From assembly GCF_035593985.1 (NCBI RefSeq), contig NZ_CP141587.1:1178001-1242000 (forward strand): DNA of 64,000 nt. The letters are read 5' to 3'. Origin of the DNA: Sphingomonas sp. LY29 (GTDB lineage Bacteria; Pseudomonadota; Alphaproteobacteria; Sphingomonadales; Sphingomonadaceae). Below are positions 35,603 to 47,809 of this stretch, in pieces; within the stretch, counting starts at the first letter, position 1, and every line of letters starts with the position of its first letter. The position numbers were made by a program, and so were the translations under genes. The notes below the pieces were generated by a model, which was given only the letters and a program-made list of their open reading frames with translations, searched no databases and was not told the DNA's origin.

Positions 35603-36361
35603 GTGAGAGAGACGGTCCGGCCCGCCGGGGACGATTCCCTGTTGATGACGATGGCGGGCAATCGGCTGCTCGCGACCTTTCCGACCGACCTTCGGGACAC
35701 GCTCCACGATTCCGTCGAGCAATTGTCGCTCGAGGTCGGCGATTCGGTGCTTCGCCGCGGCGAGGATGTCAGCCACTCGGTGTTCCCGCTCGGCCGCACG
35801 ACCGTGTCGCTGATGATCGACCTCCAGGACGGCCGCTCGGTCGAGGTGGCGACGATCGGCAGCGAGGGCGCAGTCGGCGGCATCGTGAGCTGTGGCCACG
35901 CTCCCGCTTTCTCTCGCGGCGAAGTAATGGTCGGCGGCGCGGCGCTCCGCGTATCGAAGCAACTGATCGAAGAAGCGAAGCAGCAGTCGCCGCACCTTCG
36001 CAACCTGTTCTGCCGCTATGCCGACTATCTCCTTGCGCAGATCATGCAGACGGTAGCCTGCAACAGCTTCCATCCGATCGAGGCCCGCGCCGCGCGCTGG
36101 CTGCTGACCGCACAGGATCGCGCCGGTGATCGGCTCGACCTGACGCAGGAGGCACTCGCCGGACTGCTCGGGGTGCAGCGCACCTCGGTCAACGCCGCCG
36201 CCAAGCAGCTTCAGGACGAAGGACTGATCTCGACCCGTCGCGGCGTTATCGAACTGCTCGACCGCGAGGGGCTGGAGGCGCGCGCCTGCGAATGCCATGC
36301 GCGGGTCGAACAATTCTTCGGCGAGATCATCGGCAAGCGCGGAACCGGTCGCGACGCCTAG
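35603..36361 (+). CDS. Crp/Fnr-family transcriptional regulator
   Basis: About 252 residues. The N-terminal cyclic-nucleotide-binding-like beta-roll (about 20-140) includes [20 protein letters not shown] and [14 protein letters not shown]. The C-terminal winged helix (about 160-225) includes [20 protein letters not shown]. No Fnr-type N-terminal cysteine cluster is seen, so it is probably not an Fe-S oxygen sensor. The frame is open back into the tRNA gene; I chose the GTG at 35603, which has GAGG upstream, with 35600 and the ATG at 35645 as alternatives. Its TAG stop lies in a CTAG shared with pyrC. Confidence 0.88.
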   Translation: MRETVRPAGDDSLLMTMAGNRLLATFPTDLRDTLHDSVEQLSLEVGDSVLRRGEDVSHSVFPLGRTTVSLMIDLQDGRSVEVATIGSEGAVGGIVSCGHAPAFSRGEVMVGGAALRVSKQLIEEAKQQSPHLRNLFCRYADYLLAQIMQTVACNSFHPIEARAARWLLTAQDRAGDRLDLTQEALAGLLGVQRTSVNAAAKQLQDEGLISTRRGVIELLDREGLEARACECHARVEQFFGEIIGKRGTGRDA

Positions 36362-37395
36362 GGCGCGACCGACCAGTCGAGCGTTTCCCCGGCCAGGAAC
36401 GGCACCACGGCCAGTTCGCCCTCGCCGATGCGCGCCGGAACCGTCGCCGGTGTGCGGGTCAGGGTGATCGACCCCTCGTTGACCGGAAGCCCGTAAAAGG
36501 CCGGGCCATGCAGGCTGGCGAAGCCTTCCAGCCGGTCGATCGCGCCTTCTTCGTCGAATATCCTCGCATAGGCTTCGATCGCGAAGGGCGCGTTGAACAG
36601 CCCTGCGCATCCGCACGCGCTTTCCTTTGCGCCGACATTATGCGGCGCAGTGTCGGTGCCGAGAAAGAATTTGGGCGATCCGCTCACCGCCGCCTGCCGC
36701 ACCGCCAGCCGGTGCTCCTCCCGCTTCACCACCGGCAGGCAATAGGCGTGCGGCCGAAGCCCACCGGCGAACAAGGCGTTACGATTGAGCAGCGCGTGTT
36801 GCGGCGTGATCGTCGCCGCGACGGTCGCGGGCGCGTCGGCGACGAACTGCGCCGCGTCGCGCGTCGTGATGTGCTCGAACACGATCTTCAGCGCCGGAAA
36901 GTCACGAACGATTCCCGTCAGCACGCGGTCGATGAACACTGCCTCGCGGTCGAAGATGTCGACGTCGCCATTGGTGACCTCGCCATGGACCAGCAGCGGC
37001 ATGCCGATCGCTTCCATCCGCGCCAGCACTGCAGAGACGCGGGCGATGTCGGTTACACCATGCGACGAATTGGTCGTCGCCCCCGCCGGGTACAGCTTGG
37101 CGGCGACCCACGCGCCTTCGGCATGACCCCGCGCCAGTTCGTCGGGATCGCTTTCGTCAGTGAGGTAGGCGGTCATCAGCGGGGTAAAGTCGTGCCCCGC
37201 CGTCGCTTCGAAGATGCGCGAACGATAGGCAGCGGCGGCGGCCACGGTCGTCACCGGCGGCGACAGGTTCGGCATCACGATCGCCCGCGCGAACGTCCGC
37301 GCGGTATAGGGCGCGACCTGCGCCAGCATCGCGCCATCGCGAAAATGCACATGCCAGTCGTCCGGTCGACGAATGGTGATGCTTTGCTGGCCCAA
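36358..37395 (-). CDS. pyrC: Dihydroorotase, PyrC type
   Basis: The enzyme closes carbamoyl-aspartate to dihydroorotate in pyrimidine synthesis. The length of 345 residues equals the E. coli PyrC class. Zinc ligands are in [10 protein letters not shown], the carbamylated Lys in [13 protein letters not shown], and His residues in LLVHGEVT and IVFEHITT. The Asp is in [11 protein letters not shown] chose the TTG at 37395, giving [18 protein letters not shown], with GGAG upstream; the frame is open much further (to 37839) through ygfZ DNA, but that part has no family match. Stop codons are shared with the Crp/Fnr gene. Confidence 0.95.
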   Translation of the reverse strand: MGQQSITIRRPDDWHVHFRDGAMLAQVAPYTARTFARAIVMPNLSPPVTTVAAAAAYRSRIFEATAGHDFTPLMTAYLTDESDPDELARGHAEGAWVAAKLYPAGATTNSSHGVTDIARVSAVLARMEAIGMPLLVHGEVTNGDVDIFDREAVFIDRVLTGIVRDFPALKIVFEHITTRDAAQFVADAPATVAATITPQHALLNRNALFAGGLRPHAYCLPVVKREEHRLAVRQAAVSGSPKFFLGTDTAPHNVGAKESACGCAGLFNAPFAIEAYARIFDEEGAIDRLEGFASLHGPAFYGLPVNEGSITLTRTPATVPARIGEGELAVVPFLAGETLDWSVAP

Positions 37396-37446
37396 TTCCC
37401 ACGCTCCGCTCTTTGTTTTGACGGGCCCAGCCCCTAACTCATCGCA

Positions 37447-38139
37447 ATGGACGCCACCACCCTCCCCGACCGCGCCGTGGTCCGCCTGACGGGGGAAGAG
37501 GTTCGCTCCTTCCTTCAGGGCCTCGTTACCGCCGACGTTTCCGGTGCGCTTCCGGTCTGGGGCGGCCTGCTCAGCCCGCAGGGCAAATGCCTGTTCGATT
37601 TCATCGTGTGGGCCGACGGCGACGACGTGCTGCTCGATTGCGAAGCCGCGGCAGCCGACGATCTGGTCAAGCGCCTTTCGATCTACCGCCTCCGCCGCGC
37701 GATCACGATCGCCAGGGACGCGACGCTCGCGGTCCACTGGAGCCGCGATGGCGACGCCCCGCTCGATCCCCGGCTTGCCGCGCTCGGCCATCGCTGGCTT
37801 GCTCCCGCCACCGCGCCCGCCGGCGGCTGGCTCGCGCATCGCCTGTCACTCGGGGTATGCGAGGGCCGCGCCGAACTTGGCGACTTGCTCTGGCTCGAAT
37901 GCAACGCCGACGAACTTCACGGCGTCAGCTTCACCAAGGGCTGCTTCGTCGGCCAGGAAAATACCGCGCGAATGAATTGGCGGTCGAAGGTCAATCGCCG
38001 GCTGTTCGTGCTTCCAGTCGGTGCCGCACCCGACGCGCGCGTCCGCGTCCGCTATCCCGAGGTTGGACTGGAGGTCGCGCACCTGCGCATTGACGAGGTC
38101 CCCGAGACGGCGATCCGGCCGGAGTGGATGGATGGTTGA
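37447..38139 (+). CDS. ygfZ: CAF17-like Fe-S cluster assembly/insertion protein YgfZ
   Basis: A 230-residue folate-binding protein related to the GcvT fold. The family signature is [15 protein letters not shown], with the conserved Cys. YgfZ helps maintain certain [4Fe-4S] enzymes using tetrahydrofolate. The gene is divergent from pyrC with about 50 bases between them, a common alphaproteobacterial pairing. Its end overlaps the start of the TonB receptor frame by eight bases. Confidence 0.93.
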   Translation: MDATTLPDRAVVRLTGEEVRSFLQGLVTADVSGALPVWGGLLSPQGKCLFDFIVWADGDDVLLDCEAAAADDLVKRLSIYRLRRAITIARDATLAVHWSRDGDAPLDPRLAALGHRWLAPATAPAGGWLAHRLSLGVCEGRAELGDLLWLECNADELHGVSFTKGCFVGQENTARMNWRSKVNRRLFVLPVGAAPDARVRVRYPEVGLEVAHLRIDEVPETAIRPEWMDG

Positions 38140-40114
38140 CGTCGCGGTCGCGGTCCAACCGACCGAACAGATCGTCATCGTCACCGGACGCGGGCTGCAA
38201 AGCAACGATTCGCCCGCCGCGCGCGGAACGCTCGATCGCCGCGATCTCGACCGCGCCGCGTCGGGCCGGATCGACGACGTTCTCCGCAACGTTGCCGGGC
38301 TTGCCGCCTTCCGCCGCTCGGATTCGCGCTCGGCACATCCCACCAGCCAAGGGCTGACCCTGCGCGGTCTTGGTGGCAACGCCGCCAGCCGGGTTTCGCT
38401 TCTCCTAGACGGCGTCCCGCAGGCCGATCCGTTCGGCGGCTGGATCGCGGTCGCCGCGCTCGACCCGCACGGCCTCGACCAAATCCGGTTTCGCCGCGGC
38501 GGCGGGATCGACGCGCTCGCGGGCAGCCTCGACATCGACAGCCGCACGCCCGACGCCACCGACATCGACCTGTCGCTGTCGGCAGGAAGCCGCGCCTCAC
38601 TCGACGGCCGGCTGTTCACCGGCACGCGCTGGTCGTCGGGCTTCGTCAGCCTCTCGGCCAGCGGATCGCGCACCGATGGCTTCGTGCCCATCGTCTCCGC
38701 CGATCGCGGGGCAGCGGACCAGCGCGCCCCGACCAGCCAAGCGTCGGGTCGCGTCCGCCTCGTGCAATCGATCGGCTCGAAGGTCGAAGCGCAGGCCAAT
38801 CTGGCGCGCTATGCCGACACGCGTACGCGCGGCACAGACTTTAGCGACAATCGCCAGCGCGGCACCGACGCCTCGCTTCGGCTGGTCGGCAGCGGCCCGA
38901 GCCGCTGGTCGGCGCTCGCCTACGTCCAGGACCGCACCTTCGACAGCCAGTTCGCGGCGGTCGCCGCCGGGCGCGGCTCGGCCAGCCTCACGCTCGACCA
39001 GCGCGTCCCCGCCACCGGCTGGGGCGCCCGCGCCGAAATCGCGCCCGCGTTCGGGAACATCACGACCCGGATCGGCGCCGAGTGGCGGCGGGTCTCCGGC
39101 GAAACCGACGAGGCCTTCCGCTTCATGGCCAGTGCGCCGACACGTCTGCGCGAAGCAGGCGGGCGCAACGATGTCGCCGGCCTGTTCGGCGGGCTTGGCT
39201 GGCGCGGCGGCGGATGGACTCTGGGCGTCGAGGCGCGCGCCGATCGCTGGCGGATGGCGGATGGCCGGCTCACCGAAACCGACCTCGCCGGGACGTTCTT
39301 GCTCGACGACCGCTTCGCCGACCGCAGCGGATGGCAAGGGTCGGGACGACTGTCCGCGGGCAAGGAATTGGGCGGCGACATCGCGTTCCGCGCCGCCATC
39401 ACGCGCGGATGGCGCCTGCCGACGCTCAACGAACTCTACCGCCCCTTCCGCGCCGGCACCGATGCCACCGCCGCCAATCCGGAACTCGATCCGGAAACCT
39501 CGCGGGGTGTCGAGGCGGGCATCGACTACACGCCGCGCGGCGCGCGCCTGTCGGCCACCCTGTTCGCCAACCGCCTGCGCGGCGCAATCGCCAACGTCAG
39601 CCTCGGTTCGGGACCCGGCAATTTTCCAGGGGTCGGCTTCGTGGCCGCGGGCGGCGCCTATCGCCAGCGCCAGAACATCGACGCGATCCGCAGCCGCGGG
39701 CTGGAAATCGACGGCGACTGGCAGCGCGGCCCGTGGCGCGTTACCGGCAGCTACGCGTTCACCGACGCGCGCATGCGAAGCGACGGCGTCGCCGCCGCGC
39801 TCGACGGCCGCCGCCCGGCACAGGTCGCCAAGCATTCCGCGTCGGCATCGCTCGGTTGGGAAAGTGGCCGGACCGCGTTTGCCACCACCGCGCGCTTTGT
39901 CGGCCGACAGTTCGAGGACGACAACAACGACCGCAGCCTGCCCGCGGCGCTCACCTTCGACGGTCTTGCGCGCGTCGGCCTGTCGCGGCGCCTCTCCGTC
40001 GAGGCGCGTGTCGAAAATTTGCTCGACCGACAGGTGCTGGCAACCGTCGGCGGCGACGGCACCCGCGAACGAGCGCAGCCGCGCACCCTGTGGGTCGGCT
40101 TACGCCTTCGCTGA
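38132..40114 (+). CDS. TonB-dependent outer-membrane receptor (BtuB/cobalamin-like class)
   Basis: About 660 residues. The plug domain (about 25-140) includes the start-proximal QIVIVTGRG, DDVLRNVAGL, LTLRGLGGNAASRVSLLLDG and GGWIAVAALDP. The 22-strand barrel follows, with ARVENLLDRQVLATVGGDG near the end. The natural substrate is unknown. The ATG at 38132 overlaps ygfZ. Oddly, I see no signal peptide: the protein begins [19 protein letters not shown], and the in-frame extension upstream is Arg/Ser-rich rather than hydrophobic. Either the true start uses another frame or the gene has lost its export signal. Confidence 0.88.
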   Translation: MVDVAVAVQPTEQIVIVTGRGLQSNDSPAARGTLDRRDLDRAASGRIDDVLRNVAGLAAFRRSDSRSAHPTSQGLTLRGLGGNAASRVSLLLDGVPQADPFGGWIAVAALDPHGLDQIRFRRGGGIDALAGSLDIDSRTPDATDIDLSLSAGSRASLDGRLFTGTRWSSGFVSLSASGSRTDGFVPIVSADRGAADQRAPTSQASGRVRLVQSIGSKVEAQANLARYADTRTRGTDFSDNRQRGTDASLRLVGSGPSRWSALAYVQDRTFDSQFAAVAAGRGSASLTLDQRVPATGWGARAEIAPAFGNITTRIGAEWRRVSGETDEAFRFMASAPTRLREAGGRNDVAGLFGGLGWRGGGWTLGVEARADRWRMADGRLTETDLAGTFLLDDRFADRSGWQGSGRLSAGKELGGDIAFRAAITRGWRLPTLNELYRPFRAGTDATAANPELDPETSRGVEAGIDYTPRGARLSATLFANRLRGAIANVSLGSGPGNFPGVGFVAAGGAYRQRQNIDAIRSRGLEIDGDWQRGPWRVTGSYAFTDARMRSDGVAAALDGRRPAQVAKHSASASLGWESGRTAFATTARFVGRQFEDDNNDRSLPAALTFDGLARVGLSRRLSVEARVENLLDRQVLATVGGDGTRERAQPRTLWVGLRLR

Positions 40115-40362
40115 GTCCGACCGCCGCGAGTAGATGCGGGCCAGCGCGACCGCGCCGATCCCGACCCAGATGACATTCAGGATCGCCGACGGCCACGCGC
40201 CGTTCCAGCTCGAATTAGCGATGAAGCCCGCCGCCCCGAACACGTTCAGCGCCTGGTAAACCGGGCTCTTCGCATTGAGCCGACCCGCGGTCAGCAGGAA
40301 GTAGCTGGCCAGGATCAGGATCGCCCCGATCCACCCGACCACTTCCATCAACAGGTCGAGCG

Positions 40363-40366
<4 letters not shown>
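40100..40366 (-). CDS. Small membrane protein, CBU_0592-like
   Basis: An 88-residue protein with three hydrophobic segments (about 8-27, 40-57 and 60-78). Typical phrases are [20 protein letters not shown] and [16 protein letters not shown]. Its function is not known to me. The start overlaps the acnA stop (ATGA), so it is translated from the acnA message. Its end overlaps the TonB receptor gene by 15 bases. Confidence 0.8.
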
Positions 40367-43038
<2,672 letters not shown>

Positions 43039-43155
43039 TCGTCGTTTCCTCTTGGATCATGCGTCGCGGATTGAAGCCGCGGCAAGGCGGCGGCGATTGG
43101 CCGCGCCCCTAGCAAGAATGACCGGCGATGACAAAGGCTGCGGGCGGCCGCGCCG

Positions 43156-44130
43156 CTACAGCCAGCCCTTGCGGCGGGCGATCATGAATGGGATCACCGC
43201 GCTGGCGACAATCGCGATCAGCGCCATCGGATAGCCGAACAACCATTTTAGTTCGGGCATATGTTCGAAATTCATGCCGTAGATGCCCGCGATCAGCGTC
43301 GGCGGCATGAACACGACGGCGAACACCGAAAAGATCTTCATCACCAGATTCTGCTCAAGGCTGATCATCCCCAGCGCGGCGTCGAGCAGGAAGGTCAGAT
43401 TGTCGGCCAGGAAGTCGCTGTGATCGTCGAGCGCGCGGGCATCCGCAATCAGGCTCTGCAGGTGCCGCATCTGCGCGCTATTCTCGCCGATCGTCTCGCA
43501 GGCGTTGAGGAAGCCGAGCATCCGGCTGGTGCTGACCGAGCTTTCGCGGGTCCGCGCCAACAGCCGCTGGATTTCGCCAATGCGCAGCATCAGCGCCTCG
43601 TAGCGAAGCTCGGGGCTGCGGCGCTCCGACCGGGCTCGTCGGTCGAAGATATGGTTCGACACCGCCTCGACCTCGCGCCCTACGCGCTCGAACTCGTCCG
43701 CCAGCCGGTCGACCAGCGCGTCGAGCAGGCGGATCAGAACCGTCAGCGGCTTCTGGGTCAGATCGGGATCGGAGTAAGCGTGATCGGCGAAGGCGATGAA
43801 CGGCTTCGGGTCGATATAGCGCAGTGTCACCAGATGCGTGTCGGACAGGATGAAGCTGATCGGGTCGGTCGACGGCTTACCCTCTTCGACCCCATAGAGC
43901 ACTGACGCGGTCATGAAGATCACGCCATTCTTTTCATAGAGTCGGCTCGACGGCTCGATCTCCAGCATTTCCTCGCGCGTCGGGATGTTGGTGCCGATCA
44001 GCTTCTCGGCGACCTTTTCCTCTTCGTGGGTCGGCTCCAGCAAGTCGATCCACACCGCCTTGTCGAGGCCAGTCGCTTCGCGCGCATGGACCGGGCAGGC
44101 GGGACAATCGGGGCCGAACATTCGAAGCAT
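43156..44130 (-). CDS. corA: Magnesium/cobalt transporter CorA family
   Basis: A 324-residue inner-membrane channel subunit (pentameric in the family). The large cytoplasmic domain (residues 1-260) ends in a long helix. Two membrane segments follow (about 265-285 and 298-317), with the selectivity motif in GIYGMNFEHMP and the basic C-terminus ARRKGWL. It imports Mg2+ and sometimes Co2+ or Ni2+. The N-terminus carries a CPAC pair (GPDCPACPVHA), unusual for the family and possibly redox- or metal-responsive. It is divergent from the DUF2585 gene. Confidence 0.93.
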   Translation of the reverse strand: MLRMFGPDCPACPVHAREATGLDKAVWIDLLEPTHEEEKVAEKLIGTNIPTREEMLEIEPSSRLYEKNGVIFMTASVLYGVEEGKPSTDPISFILSDTHLVTLRYIDPKPFIAFADHAYSDPDLTQKPLTVLIRLLDALVDRLADEFERVGREVEAVSNHIFDRRARSERRSPELRYEALMLRIGEIQRLLARTRESSVSTSRMLGFLNACETIGENSAQMRHLQSLIADARALDDHSDFLADNLTFLLDAALGMISLEQNLVMKIFSVFAVVFMPPTLIAGIYGMNFEHMPELKWLFGYPMALIAIVASAVIPFMIARRKGWL

Positions 44131-44195
44131 GGCGGCGATGACTGCGGCACGCGGAGCCGCTTGGCAAGCATCGCGGCGCGCACTAGCCTTGCGTC

Positions 44196-44759
44196 ATGGG
44201 GGCCATGTTCGCCCGGCCGCGGCCGGCGCTTTCACTGATCGTCGTGCTCGGCGTCACGCTCGCGATCCTGCTTGGCATGGAGCGCCCGCCGATCTGCGAT
44301 TGCGGGTCGGTTGCATTGTGGGGCCGCGTCGGCCCTGAACAAAGCCAGATGATCGCCGACTGGTATAGCGCCAGCCACGTCGTCCACGGCTTCCTCTTCT
44401 ACGCCGCACTCCACCTCGTCGCACGCCGCTGGAGCGTCGAGCGCCGCTTCGTCGTCGCGCTGCTGGTCGAGGCGGCATGGGAGATCGCCGAAAACACGCC
44501 GATGGTCATCGACCGCTACCGCGAGGCGACAATTGCACTTGGCTACAGCGGCGACAGCATCGTAAACAGCTTGAGCGACATCGTCATGATGGCGATCGGC
44601 TTCCTCGCCGCGCGTAAATTGCCACTGTGGGCAAGCGTGCTGATCGTCGTGCTGCTCGAACTGGTGCCGCTGTTCATGATCCGCGACAATCTGGTGCTCA
44701 ACGTGTGGATGCTGCTCGCGCCCAACGACGCACTCAGGGCATGGCAGGCCAGCGCCTAG
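44196..44759 (+). CDS. DUF2585 (UPF0314) membrane protein
   Basis: A 187-residue protein with about four to five membrane segments (approximately 12-28, 62-80, 125-160). Family phrases are SHVVHGFLFYAALHL, LLVEAAWEIAENTPMVI and RDNLVLNVWMLL. It is conserved in alphaproteobacteria without a known function. Its stop lies in a CTAG shared with the convergent DUF4142 gene. Confidence 0.88.
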   Translation: MGAMFARPRPALSLIVVLGVTLAILLGMERPPICDCGSVALWGRVGPEQSQMIADWYSASHVVHGFLFYAALHLVARRWSVERRFVVALLVEAAWEIAENTPMVIDRYREATIALGYSGDSIVNSLSDIVMMAIGFLAARKLPLWASVLIVVLLELVPLFMIRDNLVLNVWMLLAPNDALRAWQASA

Positions 44760-45286
44760 AGCGCGCCGATCGTCGCCAGCTGATCCGCCGAGACGCCGGC
44801 CGAGAATCGCGCCACCGGGCGAAGCGTCGCGCTGTCGCCGCGGTCGGCATAGGCCTGATGATAGCGTCGCGCGAAGCTCAGCATCCGTGACACCTCGACC
44901 TTGTAGAGCGCGTCGATGTCGCCGCGCTCGATCCGCGCGAGCCGTGTTGCATCGCCCGACACCAGCTGCCCGTCGGGAAGCAGGTTGATGCGCCGTCCTG
45001 CCAGCGACAGCTGCGCGCTGGTGCCTTCGAACGCCTGTGCCAGCCGCTCGCCATGCGCGCGCACGGCAGGATTGCGTCCGCGCGTCGCGGCGGCGCGACC
45101 CGCCGCAATCATGAAACGGTCGAGAGAGGTCGCCCGCGCCACATAGGCGCGCGCGTTCGGGATCCCCGCGGCCGGTTGGGTCACCCCCGTCGGCGGAACC
45201 GGTCGGGTCGGGGCCGGACGCTGCGTCTGGCACGCGGACAGCGCCGTTCCAAGCAGCGCGATCGCGGCGATCCGGCGGGCGATCAC
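44756..45286 (-). CDS. DUF4142 lipoprotein
   Basis: About 176 residues. The signal ends in a lipobox ([13 protein letters not shown]), followed by a Pro-rich linker and a ferritin-like four-helix DUF4142 domain containing [19 protein letters not shown]. The start is a GTG at 45286 overlapping the fumC stop (GTGA), so it is coupled to fumC. The in-frame extension upstream is only the fumC shadow. The function is unknown; the domain often occurs in envelope stress or metal-related lipoproteins. Confidence 0.82.
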   Translation of the reverse strand: MIARRIAAIALLGTALSACQTQRPAPTRPVPPTGVTQPAAGIPNARAYVARATSLDRFMIAAGRAAATRGRNPAVRAHGERLAQAFEGTSAQLSLAGRRINLLPDGQLVSGDATRLARIERGDIDALYKVEVSRMLSFARRYHQAYADRGDSATLRPVARFSAGVSADQLATIGAL

Positions 45287-46677
45287 CGGCCGAGCATCGC
45301 GTCGGGCTTGACCACCCGGTCGAAGGTCTCGGCATCGACCAGCCCCAGCTCGAGGCCCGCTTCCTTCAGCGTCAGCCCCTTCTTGTGGGCGTGCTTGGCG
45401 ATGCTCGCGGCATTGTCGTAGCCGATCTCGGGAGCCAGCGCGGTCACCAGCATCAGCGACTTGTTCATCAGGTCGGCGATGCGCGTCTCGTCGGCGGTCA
45501 TTCCCTCGACGCAGCGCTCGGCGAAACTGACCATCCCAGTCGCGAGCAGGTCGATCGAGCGGAGCACGTTGGCGCCGATCATCGGTTTGAATACGTTGAG
45601 CTCCAGGTGTCCCTGGAGCCCGCCGACGGTCACCGCGACGTGATTGCCCATCACCTGCGCCGCGACCATCGTCAGCATCTCGCACTGGGTCGGGTTGACC
45701 TTGCCCGGCATGATCGAGCTGCCCGGCTCATTCTCGGGAAGCTGCAGCTCGCCGAACCCACAGCGCGGACCCGATCCCAGCAGACGAATGTCGTTGGCGA
45801 TCTTGGTCAGCGCCACCGCCAGCGTGTTGAGCGTGCCCGACAGGTGGACCAGCGCATCGTTCGACGCCAGCGCCTCGAACTTGTTCGGCGCGGTCTCGAA
45901 CGGCAGCTGGGTCAGGTTGGCGATTTCCTTGGCGAAGGCCTCGGCAAACCCCTTGGGCGCGTTCAACCCGGTGCCGACCGCAGTACCGCCCTGTGCCAGC
46001 TTGAAGACTCCGTGCAGCGCGCCCTCGATCCGCTTGCGGCTGGTGTAGAGCTGCGCGGCATAGCCGGAGAATTCCTGCCCGAGCGTCAGCGGCGTCGCGT
46101 CCTGAAGGTGGGTCCGGCCGATCTTGACGATATGGTCCCACGCCTCGGCCTTCGCGCCGATCGCCTTGAACAGCGTGTCGAGCGCCGGGAGCAGCTGGCG
46201 GCTGACCGCCTTCGCCGCGGCGATGTGCAGCGCGGTCGGGAAGCTGTCGTTCGATGACTGGCCCTTGTTGACGTGGTCGTTGGGGTGGACCGGCTCCTTG
46301 CCGCCCTTGCTTCCGGCGAGCTGCTCGTTGGCGCGGCCGGCAATGACCTCGTTCGCGTTCATGTTCGACTGAGTGCCCGACCCGGTCTGCCAGATTACCA
46401 GCGGGAACTGGTCGTCCAGATCACCCCGCGCGACCTCGCCCGCCGCCTGCTGGATCGCCTCGGCCAGCGCGGGATCGAGCCCGCCGATCCGTGCATTGAC
46501 GCGCGCCGCGGCCTGTTTGACGTACCCCAGCGCGTGGACAATCTCGACCGGCATGCGCTCGCGGTTGTTGAAGGGGAAGTTGCCAATCGACCGCTCCGTC
46601 TGCGCGCCCCAATAACTGTCACCGGGGACCTGGATTGGTCCAAAGCTGTCGGTTTCGGTGCGGGTGGTGTTGGCCAT
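45283..46677 (-). CDS. fumC: Fumarate hydratase class II
   Basis: FumC interconverts fumarate and malate in the TCA cycle. It is the oxygen-stable, Fe-S-free class. The 464-residue length equals the family norm. Signatures: [41 protein letters not shown] and the lyase motif [12 protein letters not shown] chose the ATG at 46677 ([15 protein letters not shown]), which matches family N-termini better than the upstream in-frame start. A DUF4142 lipoprotein is coupled downstream. Confidence 0.97.
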   Translation of the reverse strand: MANTTRTETDSFGPIQVPGDSYWGAQTERSIGNFPFNNRERMPVEIVHALGYVKQAAARVNARIGGLDPALAEAIQQAAGEVARGDLDDQFPLVIWQTGSGTQSNMNANEVIAGRANEQLAGSKGGKEPVHPNDHVNKGQSSNDSFPTALHIAAAKAVSRQLLPALDTLFKAIGAKAEAWDHIVKIGRTHLQDATPLTLGQEFSGYAAQLYTSRKRIEGALHGVFKLAQGGTAVGTGLNAPKGFAEAFAKEIANLTQLPFETAPNKFEALASNDALVHLSGTLNTLAVALTKIANDIRLLGSGPRCGFGELQLPENEPGSSIMPGKVNPTQCEMLTMVAAQVMGNHVAVTVGGLQGHLELNVFKPMIGANVLRSIDLLATGMVSFAERCVEGMTADETRIADLMNKSLMLVTALAPEIGYDNAASIAKHAHKKGLTLKEAGLELGLVDAETFDRVVKPDAMLGR

Positions 46678-46806
46678 TTTATGAAGCGCCCTGACGAGTG
46701 GATATTGGCCGAGGCCACTAACCAGCAGTGCGCGATGAGTCGAGCGCAAGCACGAGGCGCGGCGGCGAGTGACGTGCTCGTCATGCCCCCGGCATGGCTG
46801 CGCGCG

Positions 46807-47289
46807 TCACTTCTTCCGGGTGAAGTCCACGCTGACGACGTTCGATCCGTCCTCGATCGGCTCGGCGAGGGGGACGTCGTTCTGGGCCGGATCATGCTCC
46901 TCATGCCCATCCGGCGCGCCTTCGGCCTGAAACTTGAGGCTGAAGTCGACCGCGGGATCCACGAAGTCGGTAACCGCCGCAAACGGGATGACCAGGGTCG
47001 AGGGGATTCCGCCGAATGACAGGCCGACCGAGAACTGATCGTCCTCGACCTTCAGGTCCCAATAGCGATGCTGGATGACGATCGTCATCTCGTCGGGAAA
47101 GCGTTCGGACAGATGCTTGGGGATCGAGACGCCCGGCATCTGGGTCTTGAAGGTGATGTAGAAGTGATGCGAGCCGGGCAATCCGCCGGTCCGCTCGATT
47201 TCGTGAAGCACCCTGCCGACCACGGCGCGCAGCGCTTCCTGAACGATCTCATCGTAGGGAATCAGGGACTCAGGCGCATCGTCGGTCAT
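46807..47289 (-). CDS. sspB: SspB-family ClpXP adaptor (alpha type)
   Basis: About 160 residues. The SspB fold is visible in GSHHFYITFKTQMPGVSIPK, LSERFPDEMTIVIQHRYWDL and FSVGLSFGGIPSTLVIPF. The adaptor delivers ssrA-tagged proteins to ClpXP. The C-terminal end SVDFTRKK is a typical ClpX-binding tail after an acidic linker. The ATG at 47289 fits the family start. It is divergent from hinT. Confidence 0.92.
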   Translation of the reverse strand: MTDDAPESLIPYDEIVQEALRAVVGRVLHEIERTGGLPGSHHFYITFKTQMPGVSIPKHLSERFPDEMTIVIQHRYWDLKVEDDQFSVGLSFGGIPSTLVIPFAAVTDFVDPAVDFSLKFQAEGAPDGHEEHDPAQNDVPLAEPIEDGSNVVSVDFTRKK

Positions 47290-47343
47290 GATTTTTCGTG
47301 GTAGCGAGCGCTCCCACAGCGTCAAGCGGAGTCGCCTTTTTCA

Positions 47344-47721
47344 ATGCCCATCGATGCCAATCAGCCTTACGACGACAGCAATATCTTCGCCCGGATCCTT
47401 CGCGGCGAGCTTTCCGCAAACAGGGTGATGGAGAGCGAGCACAGCCTCGCCTTCCACGACATCGCCCCGCTCGCCCCGGTTCATGTCCTCGTCATTCCCA
47501 AGGGCGCTTACGTCAGCTGGGACGATTTCTCCGCCAAGGCCAGCGAGGCCGAGATCGTCGATTTCACACGGACCATCGGCGAGGTGGCGCGCAGCGTCGG
47601 CGCCGATACCAAGGGGTATCGCTTGCTGTCTAACGTCGGCCAGCGCGGCGGACAGGAAGTGCCGCATCTCCACGTGCACATTTTTGGCGGACAACCGCTT
47701 GGGCGGATGCTGGCGACATAA
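47344..47721 (+). CDS. hinT: HIT-family nucleotide-binding protein (HinT)
   Basis: A 125-residue cytoplasmic phosphoramidase of the histidine-triad family. The HxHxHxx motif is EVPHLHVHIFGGQ, and the N-terminal phrase DDSNIFARILRGELSANRV is typical. It hydrolyses adenosine phosphoramidates. It is followed by an amino-acid permease gene after about 88 bases; that gap contains a GGCCG/CGGCC hairpin. Confidence 0.94.
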   Translation: MPIDANQPYDDSNIFARILRGELSANRVMESEHSLAFHDIAPLAPVHVLVIPKGAYVSWDDFSAKASEAEIVDFTRTIGEVARSVGADTKGYRLLSNVGQRGGQEVPHLHVHIFGGQPLGRMLAT

Positions 47722-47809
47722 GGGATTGCCCTCCCCGTCCGAGTCGCTAGGCTCCGCGCCCATAAGAAGGCCGGACTACGGCCGGACAAGATTATCCAAG
47801 GGGATCCAC

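Noticed and set aside
37396..37839. Long N-terminal extension of dihydroorotase
   Set aside because: The extra 148 codons lie antisense to ygfZ and are low-complexity. The TTG at 37395 gives the normal family length.
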